The position numbers were made by a program, and so were the translations under genes. Positions 26,873 through 35,878 of a stretch of DNA of 64,000 nucleotides are shown in pieces. The DNA comes from Bacillota bacterium (GTDB taxonomy: Bacteria; Bacillota; Clostridia; Acetivibrionales; Acetivibrionaceae): assembly GCA_023398495.1 (NCBI GenBank), contig JAEWSG010000203.1:62001-126000 (forward strand). The letters run 5' to 3'. A model generated the notes under the pieces. It did not search any database. It was not told the DNA's origin and worked only from the letters and a program-made list of their open reading frames with translations. Each line of letters begins with the position of its first letter. Position 1 is the first letter of the stretch.

Positions 26873-29152
26873 TTATATATCTAAAAGCTCATAATAATCT
26901 CCAAAATCCGCCTTCATGCAAACCCTTCCTATCTTAATCAATTCCTGCCCCATAGCCTTAATAAAATGCTCCATACAAATTTCTGTATTACTTGCGGCAG
27001 CAAAAAAAGCAGCGTTAAGTACAATATTCTTAATATCTCCACCAGTAATCCCAAAGCTTCTTGAGAGAAACTCCAGATCAACATCACTGCTTACAGGTGC
27101 TTGTTTTGGAAGCATATTCTTCCATATCAGCTTTCTATTTTCTTCATCCGGTATAGGGAAATCAACCAAAACCTGTATTCTCCGGGTAAAAGCTTCATCA
27201 AGATTATTTTTAAAATTGGTAGCCAAAATTGAAATCCCTTGATATTCCTCCATCTTTTGAAGCAAATATGCCACCTCGATATTCGCATACCTATCATGGG
27301 CATCCTTTACATCTGAACGCTTTCCAAAGAGGGCATCAGCTTCATCAAAAAATAAAATAGCATTACTTGTCTGTGCCTCAGAAAAAATCTTATTTAAGTT
27401 TTTCTCTGTTTCCCCTATATACTTACTAACTATTTGAGATAAATCAATTCTATATAATTCAAGCTTTAACTCCTTTGCCATTACCTCTGCTGCCATAGTC
27501 TTTCCGGTCCCAGACGGTCCACTAAACAAAAGGTTTAGCCCTTTACCCCGTGAAAGCTTGCCTCCAAAGCCCCACTCCCCAAGAACAACATTACGATATT
27601 TTAATTGATTACAAACATCTCTTAATTGTTTTTTTTGAAATATTGGCAAAACAAGATCGTCCCACTCATATTTAGAGGATAATTTCTGTGCAGTATTAAT
27701 CAGGCTCTGATTGGAATGCACATGACATGCTTTATGAATACTATCGCTTGTGAGACTTAGACTTTCGTCACAAAAACATGAAAAGTATTTTGCAGTATCT
27801 AAAGAACTTTTAATCTGTGCCTGTGAAAAATTAAACTTACTGGATATCTCATACAAATTCACATCTTCATCTATACAATACTTTTGACTAAGTTCTTCCC
27901 ATACTTTTACTCGTTGTGCTTCGTCAGGCACCTTAAATTCCACATCAATAAACGGAAAATCTATTACGCTAGTCCATTGTCTTTCGCCTGTCAGAAAAGT
28001 CAATGGACATAAAGTTTTTAGCATCTTAAATAGCTCATTTAGCTTAAACTTATTGGCGTCATTGTGTTCAAACAAAGAGTCAAAATTAATAAAACATAAA
28101 ATAGCTTTATTAAGTAACGCTTCCCTTCCTAAAAGCCAGATTGATTCATCAAAGTCATTTTCTTTTTGCAATAAGTTTTTCATATCAATTTCGATCATCC
28201 TGTGACTTACCTTATCGCATACACCCAAAGCTGTAGTCCTTTTCCCAGTCCCTGGAGGACCATAAAAATAAATAACCAAGCTTTTGTCGAAGGATCTTTC
28301 CTTTGTTTGTAAACGTTTAACAAAGCTTATCACCTTGCCTATTGTTTCCTCACATTGATAGGCATTGATAAGCTCATTTTGAGGGAAATAATATCTGCAT
28401 ACATTACTAATTTTCGAATCAAACCTGTTAATTTCAAGAATATGATTAACAATTCTATCGTCAAGCTTTAATGTCCTTGAAATAAACGGGGAAGAATTAT
28501 CTTTTAAATTATCAATAACTCTTATTAAATACTTTGTCAGGTTTGTCTTATCAGTAAAAACAGACCTCGCAAGCATTTTTTCCTTTAAACTTAAACATAA
28601 AATATTTAGTATTAATCCAATAGTTACTTTTCCATGATAGGCATTATCCTGTAAATAAGAAAAAATCTTCCCATATCTTGGATCAACCTCAATGGCAAGA
28701 CAAATAACAATACATATTTCCTCAAATTTAGTTAAATCAAAAACTCTAACAATATGATCAAGTGAAAGATATATACCCTTTGAAAAGCTAGCAGCCCTTT
28801 TCCTTTCTATGCTATCATCAAGCTCGTGCAACCTTTGGACCAATTTACTGATATCTAAATTATCGTGGTTTTCTGCTTCAGAATTGATTAAGAGACTTTC
28901 TGTTTCTTCGTCTATTGAGACATAATCTTTTATTTTACCAATTGAAGAATTATTTACTGACTGCTCTTCCTTAAGAACATAGATGTATAACAATAAGTCC
29001 AAATATTTTAATTTATCTATAACAAATTCCATTGAGGATTTATAGGCATCGCGAATCAAATTCGAGCTATTTGATGACCCTGAATATGAGGATTCTGACT
29101 TCTCAAATGATATAGTTGATTCACTGCTTTCGGCAAAAGATAACTTGATCAT
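26873..29152 (-). CDS. Tandem AAA ATPase of the eCIS (Afp15-like)
   Basis: A 759-residue cytoplasmic ATPase, first gene of the operon. After a helical N-terminal region (about 30-260) comes a degenerate AAA module with P-loop GPPGTGKR (298-305) and a Walker-B-like ILCFINFD that lacks the catalytic acidic pair. The second module is intact: GPSGTGKT (545-552), ILFFDEAD (599-606), a sensor ILATNF and FTRRIQ as arginine finger. Afp15-type ATPases assist assembly or cargo loading and are the standard cytoplasmic component of eCIS loci. SD GAGAGG lies six bases before the ATG. Confidence 0.94.
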   Translation of the reverse strand: MIKLSFAESSESTISFEKSESSYSGSSNSSNLIRDAYKSSMEFVIDKLKYLDLLLYIYVLKEEQSVNNSSIGKIKDYVSIDEETESLLINSEAENHDNLDISKLVQRLHELDDSIERKRAASFSKGIYLSLDHIVRVFDLTKFEEICIVICLAIEVDPRYGKIFSYLQDNAYHGKVTIGLILNILCLSLKEKMLARSVFTDKTNLTKYLIRVIDNLKDNSSPFISRTLKLDDRIVNHILEINRFDSKISNVCRYYFPQNELINAYQCEETIGKVISFVKRLQTKERSFDKSLVIYFYGPPGTGKRTTALGVCDKVSHRMIEIDMKNLLQKENDFDESIWLLGREALLNKAILCFINFDSLFEHNDANKFKLNELFKMLKTLCPLTFLTGERQWTSVIDFPFIDVEFKVPDEAQRVKVWEELSQKYCIDEDVNLYEISSKFNFSQAQIKSSLDTAKYFSCFCDESLSLTSDSIHKACHVHSNQSLINTAQKLSSKYEWDDLVLPIFQKKQLRDVCNQLKYRNVVLGEWGFGGKLSRGKGLNLLFSGPSGTGKTMAAEVMAKELKLELYRIDLSQIVSKYIGETEKNLNKIFSEAQTSNAILFFDEADALFGKRSDVKDAHDRYANIEVAYLLQKMEEYQGISILATNFKNNLDEAFTRRIQVLVDFPIPDEENRKLIWKNMLPKQAPVSSDVDLEFLSRSFGITGGDIKNIVLNAAFFAAASNTEICMEHFIKAMGQELIKIGRVCMKADFGDYYELLDI

Positions 29153-29192
29153 AAAAACCTCTCACGTGAACAAATTAAATTACAATACCAAA

Positions 29193-29233
29193 GATGAAAA
29201 ACTCTGAAACCACAATTAAAGGACGTTTTTATC
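29193..29233 (-). repeat. Leader hairpin repeat A, copy upstream of the eCIS operon
   Basis: GATGAAAAAC (29193-29202) can pair with GTTTTTATC (29225-29233) around a 22-base AT-rich loop. The same 42-base motif lies at 52572-52613 upstream of the guanine deaminase gene. Both copies are in the same orientation and about 30-40 bases from the start codon, and some similarity continues to about 29265. It lies in the 318-base region 29153-29470. Confidence 0.65.
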
Positions 29234-29347
29234 AAAATTAGCTAAATTGGGGATGCTATGTGAGTTTTGTGTAGGTTTCTACAATTAAAAATAAAATTAT
29301 GTAATTTTTTGATTATATATTTTGTAATTTTTAGACTTCTTATATAG

Positions 29348-29376
29348 ATTAAATACTAATTAGAATAACTTGTCAA
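29348..29376 (-). promoter_or_regulatory. Probable sigma-A promoter of the eCIS operon
   Basis: On the minus strand a perfect -35 TTGACA (29376-29371) is followed after exactly 17 bases by TTTAAT (29353-29348). The start site would lie near 29341, giving an AT-rich leader of about 190 bases that includes hairpin repeat A. No other comparably good promoter was noticed inside the operon. Confidence 0.7.
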
Positions 29377-29421
29377 TCATAATCTTTAATTTTTTGTGGG
29401 TTGAATGCAATAAAGTTGACA

Positions 29422-29458
29422 AAAAAGCCATCTAGAGATCAACTCTAAATGGCTTTTT
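29422..29458 (-). terminator. Rho-independent terminator of tRNA-Pro
   Basis: AAAAAGCCAT and TAGAG on one arm pair with CTCTA and ATGGCTTTTT on the other; on the minus strand the stem ends in TTTTTT. It lies 13 bases after the tRNA 3' end. Confidence 0.85.
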
Positions 29459-29470
29459 GTCACTTAATTA

Positions 29471-29546
29471 TGGTCGGGGTGAGAGGACTTGAACCCCCGG
29501 CATCTTGGTCCCAAACCAAGCGCGCTACCAGCTGCGCTACACCCCG
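29471..29546 (-). tRNA. tRNA-Pro (anticodon TGG)
   Basis: The minus strand reads CGGGGTGTAGCGCAGC at the 5' end, an anticodon stem-loop with loop TTTGGGA (anticodon TGG), a T-arm with GGTTCAAGTCC and the acceptor partner CACCCCG, discriminator A and an encoded CCA (29473-29471). All arms pair. The gene stands alone between the eCIS promoter and the ttcA-like gene. Confidence 0.97.
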
Positions 29547-29719
29547 TTATTTTCGGCGACAAAAAAGATTTTACTACATACTAAATATTTAAGCAAACTC
29601 AACACCTCTAAATTATTTAATTTACATTTACAATTCTCACTCTTACTCTCTCTATTTACAATTATCTCACTCACATTCACCATTTTCAGCCCGGCCAAAT
29701 TTTGTAACACAACGTTAAC

Positions 29720-29748
29720 TTGATACTATACAGGATATATTTTATAAT
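29720..29748 (+). promoter_or_regulatory. Probable promoter of the ttcA-like gene
   Basis: TTGATA (29720-29725) and TATAAT (29743-29748) are 17 bases apart. The start site would lie about 158 bases before the GTG start. The rest of 29547-29913 holds no gene that I can support. Confidence 0.6.
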
Positions 29749-29913
29749 TAACCTGTGGAGTTCTATCGCTTTATGTAAACCAGAAGTCTTGTGACAGAAT
29801 TAATCCTTTGAAGCTTTAGATACTCATAGCAAGAAGTGCATTTTTTGTGCCCTTAAGATTACTGATTGGTAATATTTAAAGGGACTTGGCATGGAACAAA
29901 TTTTAGTTAAGAG

Positions 29914-30627
29914 GTGTCTAATATCAAGAAGTTATTGGGACAAACCAGAAAAGCAATAGAAGATTACAATATGATACAGGAAGGTGATAGGATAGTTGTA
30001 GGGGTATCTGGAGGAAAAGACAGCATAACCCTTTTGGTATTACTAAAACAATTACAAAGCTTCTTTCCGGTCAGATTCGAGCTTGAGGCAGTAACACTGA
30101 CTATGGGCATAGGAGAATTTGACTTGACCCCTGTAAAAGAACTTTGTAAAAATATTGGTGTTAATTATACAATTGAGGAAACCGTTATAGGAAAAATAGT
30201 CTTTGAAGCAAGAAATGAAAGCAATCCCTGCTCGTTATGTGCAAACCTGAAAAGAGGGGCTCTTCACAATGTTGCCAAAAAGCTTAATTGTAATAAAGTA
30301 GCCTTGGCTCATCACAGGGATGACGTAATTGAAACCTTTTTACTCAGTACACTCTATGCCGGTAAGTTACAGACTTTTTCGCCTGTAACCTATCTGAAGC
30401 GGAAGGAATTGTACTTAATCCGTCCCATGATTTATATAGAGGAGAAACACGTAAAGGAGTATATAAAGACTAATACTCTGGTAACTGTACCAAGCCCTTG
30501 CCATGTTGATGGCAAAACCAAACGCCAGTACATTAAAGATCTTCTGAAGGAAATGCATAAAGATAACAAAAATGTAAAAAATAACGTTTTTGGTGCAATA
30601 AAACGTTCAGGAATAGATGACTGGTAA
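29914..30627 (+). CDS. TtcA-like PP-loop tRNA thiolation protein
   Basis: A 237-residue PP-loop ATPase with VVGVSGGKDSITLLVLL (about residues 28-44; SGGKDS binds ATP) and CSLCANLKRGAL (about 101-112), whose two cysteines match the catalytic/iron-sulfur pair of TtcA. TtcA 2-thiolates cytidine 32 of tRNAs; clostridia often have several TtcA/TilS-like paralogues, so the exact tRNA target is open. Start is GTG with weak AAGAG directly upstream. It is followed by the glycosidase gene after 54 bases. Confidence 0.85.
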   Translation: MSNIKKLLGQTRKAIEDYNMIQEGDRIVVGVSGGKDSITLLVLLKQLQSFFPVRFELEAVTLTMGIGEFDLTPVKELCKNIGVNYTIEETVIGKIVFEARNESNPCSLCANLKRGALHNVAKKLNCNKVALAHHRDDVIETFLLSTLYAGKLQTFSPVTYLKRKELYLIRPMIYIEEKHVKEYIKTNTLVTVPSPCHVDGKTKRQYIKDLLKEMHKDNKNVKNNVFGAIKRSGIDDW

Positions 30628-30681
30628 TAGCCCTTTAGCAATTCAGCTAACTTACAATTTTTTTAAATGGAGGAAATTAGA

Positions 30682-33537
30682 ATGAGTTACATAAGAAAAA
30701 AACTTTCAATTTTACTTATTATCGCAGTTTTACTCTGTTCGTCTCTCACCACTGTTTATGCTGAAGCAAACAGTATAATTTATGAATCAACCACTACAGA
30801 AATCATAACTTCTGGAGTAACACATGAAAAAATCATGCGATTCATGGATAAAGGCTGGCTGACCATTAACGTTTTGAGAGTAAATCTCGATAATGAAAAT
30901 GTAAGAGTTGACACATTAACTAACAAAGAGTCTATACAAAAGCTTACCAACGTTAAAACCCTTACCGAATCTAATGGGGCTGTGGCTGCAATAAATGCAA
31001 GTTTCTTCAACTGGATGAAGCAATCAGGCTATGGTTATCCGGACGGACCGGTAGTTCAATCCGGCAGCCTGGTATCTTCCGATAGTGAGTACAACAGGTA
31101 TAATGACTCAATGGGTACCTTCTCTATTAACAGCCTCAATGAAGCCATGTTTAACTTCTGGAAGACCGATATGGAATTAGTTGCATCCAACGGTACATCT
31201 GTTAGAGTTTTTAAGTACAATAAAGAGAATACTGACAATTATAATAGTATAGCCATTTACGATAGAAAGTGGAGCTTGAATTCTCCCGGTGCCACCCCCG
31301 ATCGTCCTGACCTTCTCGAAATGGTGGTTAATCAAAATGCAATAATGGAAATCCGAAGGGGTCTTCCATCTGTTGAAATACCAGAAAACGGCTTTGTAGT
31401 TGTTGCAAATGGAGCCAGTGCTGATACTATTGCAAACAACTTTCAAGTGGGTGAATTAGCCCCTCTTTCCATAACCACAACTCCTGACTGGAGCACAACA
31501 AAAATGGCTGTTACAGGGAGCGCAATATTAGTTAAAGACGGAAGTATTCCTTCTAAATTTTCCTATGTATCCAGCGACACTAACGGAAGGGCACCTAGAA
31601 CTGCTGTTGGAAGCACACGCTCTGGCAAGGAGTTGCTGCTTGTTACTGTAGATGGAAGACTAAACTCAAGTCTAGGAATGACGCTCACAGAAATGGCCAA
31701 TCTGATGATAAGCCTGGGAGCTTACAACGCCTTAAATCTTGATGGCGGCGGCTCTACAACTATGGTTGCAAGAAAGCCGGGCACAAACACAATAAATATG
31801 ATAAACAATCCTTCTGATGGTTCTGCGAGAAAAGTTTCCACCGCTATTGGCGTATTTTCAGCATTTCCTACAGGTGCTCTGGAGAAATTTGACATCAAAA
31901 CAAATGATAAAATTATTTTTGTCAATACATCAAGAGAATTTTCTTTAATAGGCTACGATAAATACTTCAACCCTGTTGAAATCGGTGAAGAAGATGTAAT
32001 ATGGAGTGTCAAAGGTTTGGAAGGCTCCTTTAAAGGGAATAAATTTTACCCCAAAAGTATAGGTAACGGTACAATTACAGCAACTATAGGAAATAAATCA
32101 TCTTCAATAGATGTAAAAGTCCTTGGAAATCCAAGCAAATTAACTTTAAATACAAAGACCTTAAACCTTATTCAAGGTCAGAAACATACGTTTACAGTTA
32201 AGGGTACAGACAAAGATGGATACACCACTTCTATTGACCCTGAAGATGTAGGATGGTCAGTCAGTGGTAATGCAGGCAATATTTCCGGTGCTGCATTTAC
32301 CGCCACTAATAAAGGTACAGGAATAATTGACGCCTATATTGGAGATACGCACAGTTATTGTGCTGTTGCAGTTGGTGAAGAAACTTCGAGTATAATTGAC
32401 GATTTTGAAGCTCCAAATGGAACATTTACTTCATCACCTTCCGGAACTCCCGGTGCATATGAAATATCGGATCAGGTCAGAATGAACGGCAAAACTTCAG
32501 GAAAACTCACTTATGACTTTACAAACCTTGAGGGTACTAGGGCTGCCTACATTGTATTCCCCGATAAAGGTATTGAACTAGATAAAAATGCAACCAAAAT
32601 AGGTGTATGGGTTTATAACCCAAAAGAGAGTTCAAATTGGCTTCGAGCTGAGGTGTATGATTCAAATGATAAAAAGAACATGCTGGAATTTACAAACAAT
32701 ATGAATTGGAGCGGCTGGAGATATGTAGAAACCTCTCTCTCAGGCATAAGCATGCCTGCAAGACTGACTAGAATTTATACTGTTCAGGTTAATCCGGTTG
32801 CAGAATCGGGAGATATTTATTTCGATGACTTATCTCTACAGATCGCTTCATACCCTGCAATCGACAAGAGCAAAATTCCACAAGACAAAACAGCTGAGGA
32901 TGAATCTAACAGACAAGTTGAATTTAAAGAATCAGATAGTTCCTTTAAATTTAATATATTCAGCGTAGAGGGTAAACCATTAAATCTTCTTGGAAAAATA
33001 GTCCAGACAAGATTAGCCGAAAAGTCAGGTTCAGATGTTAAAACGCTGGCAATGTTGGGTAGTGTAAGCAATACATTTTCACAAACACTTAATAAAGCTA
33101 TGCTTACAATAGATTCAGAACATAAAAGCGTTGATATATCCAATAGCAGATTTATTACACTAAACACTTCAAATAATGATCTTCGAACCAGTGCTACAGG
33201 CCAATGGCAGTGGTTTTTAAATCAGATCAACGGCTCTGACGGTAAAAACCTGTTTATATTTATGAAAAATTCTCCGCAAAGTTTTAGTGACAGTCTCGAA
33301 GCAAACTTATTTACAAAAGTGCTCAGGGATTATAAAGAAAAAACCGGCAGCAACGTATGGCTGTTTTATAACGGCAGTTCTGATAAGAGCTTCATAGAAT
33401 ACGGTATCAGGTATTTCAGTCTGACACAACTTAATCTTAATAGTATAAATCCTGACAATGCCGGAAACTCAAAATATATTGAAGTGATTGTAAAAGATAA
33501 TGTTCCGACATTCCAGTATAAACCTTTGACACAGTAG
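30682..33537 (+). CDS. Secreted phosphodiester-glycosidase-domain protein with C-terminal phosphoesterase-like region
   Basis: I start at the ATG at 30682, nine bases after GGAGG; an ATG 15 bases earlier overlaps that SD. The 951-residue product has a signal peptide (LLIIAVLLCSSLTTVYA, cleaved near residue 27). Residues about 85-390 form the NAGPA/phosphodiester glycosidase domain (AAINASFFNW; GRAPRTAVG; NLDGGGSTTMV). Next come Ig-like modules (about 395-565), a carbohydrate-binding-like beta-sandwich (570-715) and, at about 740-945, a region resembling a degraded calcineurin-like fold. Family members remove GlcNAc-type caps or act on exopolysaccharide; the substrate here is unknown. There is no sortase or SLH anchor. 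Confidence 0.85.
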   Translation: MSYIRKKLSILLIIAVLLCSSLTTVYAEANSIIYESTTTEIITSGVTHEKIMRFMDKGWLTINVLRVNLDNENVRVDTLTNKESIQKLTNVKTLTESNGAVAAINASFFNWMKQSGYGYPDGPVVQSGSLVSSDSEYNRYNDSMGTFSINSLNEAMFNFWKTDMELVASNGTSVRVFKYNKENTDNYNSIAIYDRKWSLNSPGATPDRPDLLEMVVNQNAIMEIRRGLPSVEIPENGFVVVANGASADTIANNFQVGELAPLSITTTPDWSTTKMAVTGSAILVKDGSIPSKFSYVSSDTNGRAPRTAVGSTRSGKELLLVTVDGRLNSSLGMTLTEMANLMISLGAYNALNLDGGGSTTMVARKPGTNTINMINNPSDGSARKVSTAIGVFSAFPTGALEKFDIKTNDKIIFVNTSREFSLIGYDKYFNPVEIGEEDVIWSVKGLEGSFKGNKFYPKSIGNGTITATIGNKSSSIDVKVLGNPSKLTLNTKTLNLIQGQKHTFTVKGTDKDGYTTSIDPEDVGWSVSGNAGNISGAAFTATNKGTGIIDAYIGDTHSYCAVAVGEETSSIIDDFEAPNGTFTSSPSGTPGAYEISDQVRMNGKTSGKLTYDFTNLEGTRAAYIVFPDKGIELDKNATKIGVWVYNPKESSNWLRAEVYDSNDKKNMLEFTNNMNWSGWRYVETSLSGISMPARLTRIYTVQVNPVAESGDIYFDDLSLQIASYPAIDKSKIPQDKTAEDESNRQVEFKESDSSFKFNIFSVEGKPLNLLGKIVQTRLAEKSGSDVKTLAMLGSVSNTFSQTLNKAMLTIDSEHKSVDISNSRFITLNTSNNDLRTSATGQWQWFLNQINGSDGKNLFIFMKNSPQSFSDSLEANLFTKVLRDYKEKTGSNVWLFYNGSSDKSFIEYGIRYFSLTQLNLNSINPDNAGNSKYIEVIVKDNVPTFQYKPLTQ

Positions 33538-33559
33538 AGTTATTTGTTATTTTAGAATA

Positions 33560-33590
33560 AAATGCGGGTTTCCAGGAACCCGCATTTTTT
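33560..33590 (+). terminator. Terminator of the glycosidase gene
   Basis: AAATGCGGGTT, a short loop, and AACCCGCATTTTTT form a GC-rich stem with a T-run, 22 bases after the stop. Confidence 0.9.
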
Positions 33591-33596
33591 ATCGCA

Positions 33597-33631
33597 CAAA
33601 AAACACCTGCAAATTTATTGCAGGTGTTTTC
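33597..33631 (-). terminator. Terminator of galU
   Basis: AAAACACCTGC (33600-33610) pairs with GCAGGTGTTTT (33620-33630). On the minus strand it ends in TTTTTT, just after the galU stop, so the two convergent genes each have a terminator. Confidence 0.88.
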
Positions 33632-33646
33632 TATAATCAAAGCCTA

Positions 33647-34516
33647 TTAAATATCGCAAATCTTATCCTTCAAATACTTTGTAAACTCTTCATTAAGATC
33701 GTCCCTCTTCAAGGCAAATTCAACTGTTGCCTGTAAAAACCCAAGCTTATTGCCAACATCATATCTCTTACCTATAAAGTCATAAGCATACATCGCTTCT
33801 TTACCAATAAGACTTTTTAGTGCATCAGTCAACTGAATTTCGCCACCCTTTCCAGGTGTTGCATTTTCAAGATAATCAAAAATCAGTGGTGTGATTATAT
33901 ACCTACCCAATATCGCAATATTTGACGGAGCATTCTCCCTGTCGGGTTTTTCAACAAGATCCTTAACCTTATAAACCCTGTTATCTACCTGCTTGCAACT
34001 TACAATGCCGTACTTTGATACATCTTCGTCACCAACAGGCTGAACGCCAAGCACTGTCGTCTTATATTCATCGTAGATATCTATCATCTGCTTAAGACAA
34101 GGAACCTCGGAATCTACAATATCATCACCTAGCAGTACTGCAAACGGTTCATCCCCGATAAAAGATTTTGCACAATAAATAGCATGTCCTAATCCTTTCG
34201 CTTCCTTTTGTCTGATATAATGAATATTTGCAAGGTTTGAAATATCCCTTACCAGATTGAGAAGTTCCTCATCTCCCTTTCTTTGAAGTTCCTGCTCAAG
34301 CTCATAGGATTTATCGAAGTGATCCTCAATCGCCCTTTTGTTTCGGCCGGATATAATAATTATGTCTTCAATACCGGAATTTATTGCCTCTTCAACTATG
34401 TATTGAATTGTCGGCTTATCAACTATAGGTAACATTTCCTTAGGTTGGGCTTTAGTTGCAGGTAAAAATCTCGTCCCCAGGCCTGCTGCTGGAATTATAG
34501 CCTTACGTACTTTCAA
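33647..34516 (-). CDS. galU: UTP-glucose-1-phosphate uridylyltransferase
   Basis: A 289-residue nucleotidyltransferase of standard GalU length. It has the signature AIIPAAGLGTRFLPATKA (about residues 6-23), PKEMLPIVDKPTIQYI, GHAIYCAKSFIG and AVLLGDDIV, and the C-terminal GKRYDVGNKLGFLQA. It makes UDP-glucose from glucose-1-phosphate and UTP for cell-wall glycans and exopolysaccharide. The start is a TTG with AAAAGGGGTG eight bases upstream. It stands as a single gene, convergent with the glycosidase gene. Confidence 0.96.
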   Translation of the reverse strand: MKVRKAIIPAAGLGTRFLPATKAQPKEMLPIVDKPTIQYIVEEAINSGIEDIIIISGRNKRAIEDHFDKSYELEQELQRKGDEELLNLVRDISNLANIHYIRQKEAKGLGHAIYCAKSFIGDEPFAVLLGDDIVDSEVPCLKQMIDIYDEYKTTVLGVQPVGDEDVSKYGIVSCKQVDNRVYKVKDLVEKPDRENAPSNIAILGRYIITPLIFDYLENATPGKGGEIQLTDALKSLIGKEAMYAYDFIGKRYDVGNKLGFLQATVEFALKRDDLNEEFTKYLKDKICDI

Positions 34517-34560
34517 GTTGGTACACCCCTTTTCTTTTTATAAAACACAGCACTATATTT

Positions 34561-34589
34561 ATTTTAACAGACCCGCACAGTTTTTCCAA
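34561..34589 (-). promoter_or_regulatory. Possible promoter of galU
   Basis: On the minus strand TTGGAA (34589-34584), 17 bases, then TAAAAT (34566-34561). The -35 box is imperfect. The remaining intergenic DNA up to 34872 is AT-rich; apart from the 20-base repeat at 34780 I see nothing in it. Confidence 0.45.
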
Positions 34590-34779
34590 CTTTTTTTCCA
34601 GCATTTTAGGCTATTTCAATAAATAACCTTTTTAATACCTACTGTACTACTGACAAAAACCCTAATTTCAATCTTTTTAAATTGCAATTAACCGAATACT
34701 TTAAACATTGCATTATTGGCATTTCAACGTAATTACATCATGCATATATTTATTTTAATATTAAAATAATATTTAATAG

Positions 34780-34799
34780 CTTTAGTGTACGTTATCTAT
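34780..34799 (+). repeat. 20-base repeat C, identical to 52751-52770
   Basis: The sequence CTTTAGTGTACGTTATCTAT occurs here and at 52751-52770, where it forms the right end of an inverted-repeat element. Here it stands without the rest of that element, 74 bases before the YihY-type gene. Confidence 0.6.
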
Positions 34800-34872
34800 A
34801 CTTTGGATAACAAAAAACTTGATTTGATAATGTTTTCTATTATTAGCAAAATTCTTGGAAGGGATTGAATTT

Positions 34873-35718
34873 GTGAAAAAATTGAAAGCACACAGCAGAG
34901 TAATAAATGTAGCCAAGGATTTATATTATAGATTCAATGATGATGATGTTCCTGCTTTAGCATCCCAGCTTGCTTACTATTTTATTCTTGCAATTTTTCC
35001 TTTTTTAATTTTTTTAATTAATTTAGCAAGCATAACTCCCATAACAAGCGAACAGGCTCTTAACAACCTATCTAGGGTAATACCCGCTGAAGCATACCAC
35101 ATTATAGCTGATGTAATGAGCCAGGTAGCCAAAACTAACAGGGAAACTTTCTTGTCCTTCAGTATGGTTGCAACACTATGGGCTTCGTCAAACGGCATGA
35201 ATGCTGTCATAAAGAGCCTTAACAAAGCGTATGATCAGCATGAGAACAGGTCTGTCTGGAAAGTTCGGGGATTATCAATTATTGCAACAATAGCTTTTGC
35301 ATTAACTATCTTATTTGCATTTATTCTTCTGATTCTGGGTGAAATAATAGGAAGGAATGTATTTGTATTTCTAGGAATTCCCAACAGTTTTAAAACACTA
35401 TGGTCTTTCACTCGATTAATAATACCTGTGGTGATAATGTTTATTGTCTTCACTCTATTGTACAGATATATGCCTAACAGACGTATGAAGTATTCGGAGG
35501 TTTTTCCGGGTTCACTGTTTTCATCCTTCGGATGGTTTATTACATCAATTTTGTTTTCTATGTATGTTAATAACTTTTCAAATTATTCAAGTACATACGG
35601 AAGTATAGGCGGAATAATACTTTTAATTATCTGGCTATACTGGATAAGCATAATAATACTTCTAGGGGGAGAACTAAACGCATCTTTAGCCTACAACCGG
35701 ATTGAACACAAAAAATAG
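34873..35718 (+). CDS. YihY/BrkB-family inner-membrane protein
   Basis: From the GTG at 34873, which has GGAAGGGA nine bases upstream (a TTG 18 bases earlier lies inside that SD), the product has 281 residues. It shows about six membrane segments and the family marks DDVPALASQLAYYFILAIFPFL near the N-terminus, LWASSNGMNAV in the middle and YGSIGGIILLIIWLYW near the end. The family was once annotated as RNase BN; that activity belongs to another protein. Its transport or envelope role is not settled. The gene appears monocistronic. Confidence 0.9.
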   Translation: MKKLKAHSRVINVAKDLYYRFNDDDVPALASQLAYYFILAIFPFLIFLINLASITPITSEQALNNLSRVIPAEAYHIIADVMSQVAKTNRETFLSFSMVATLWASSNGMNAVIKSLNKAYDQHENRSVWKVRGLSIIATIAFALTILFAFILLILGEIIGRNVFVFLGIPNSFKTLWSFTRLIIPVVIMFIVFTLLYRYMPNRRMKYSEVFPGSLFSSFGWFITSILFSMYVNNFSNYSSTYGSIGGIILLIIWLYWISIIILLGGELNASLAYNRIEHKK

Positions 35719-35817
35719 GTCACAGCCGTTAGCCATAACCTATTCCCAAAGTCTAGTGCTTTTGACATAATTCTTTTCTAGAAATGAATTATGCAAAATG
35801 CACATCATATGTTTTTT

Positions 35818-35863
35818 GCTGATTAACAAAACTAAATTCTAGAATTTTATTATGTTAATCAGC
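35818..35863. repeat. Inverted repeat downstream of rpsR
   Basis: GCTGATTAACA (35818-35828) and TGTTAATCAGC (35853-35863) form a perfect 11-bp stem with an AT-only loop that itself contains TCTAGA. It lies between the convergent yihY-type and rpsR genes. Neither strand gives a clean trailing U-run, so terminator function is uncertain. Confidence 0.5.
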
Positions 35864-35878
35864 ACTAATAATTAATCA

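Noticed and set aside
2414..29376. A prophage reading of the tail gene cluster
   Set aside because: No capsid, portal, terminase, integrase, holin or endolysin gene is present, while the AAA ATPase, DUF4255 and DUF4157 genes are eCIS marks.
35766..35863. A rho-independent terminator after rpsR
   Set aside because: Strong inverted repeats exist, but the 3' side on the minus strand runs into A's, not a U-run, so it is listed only as an inverted repeat.
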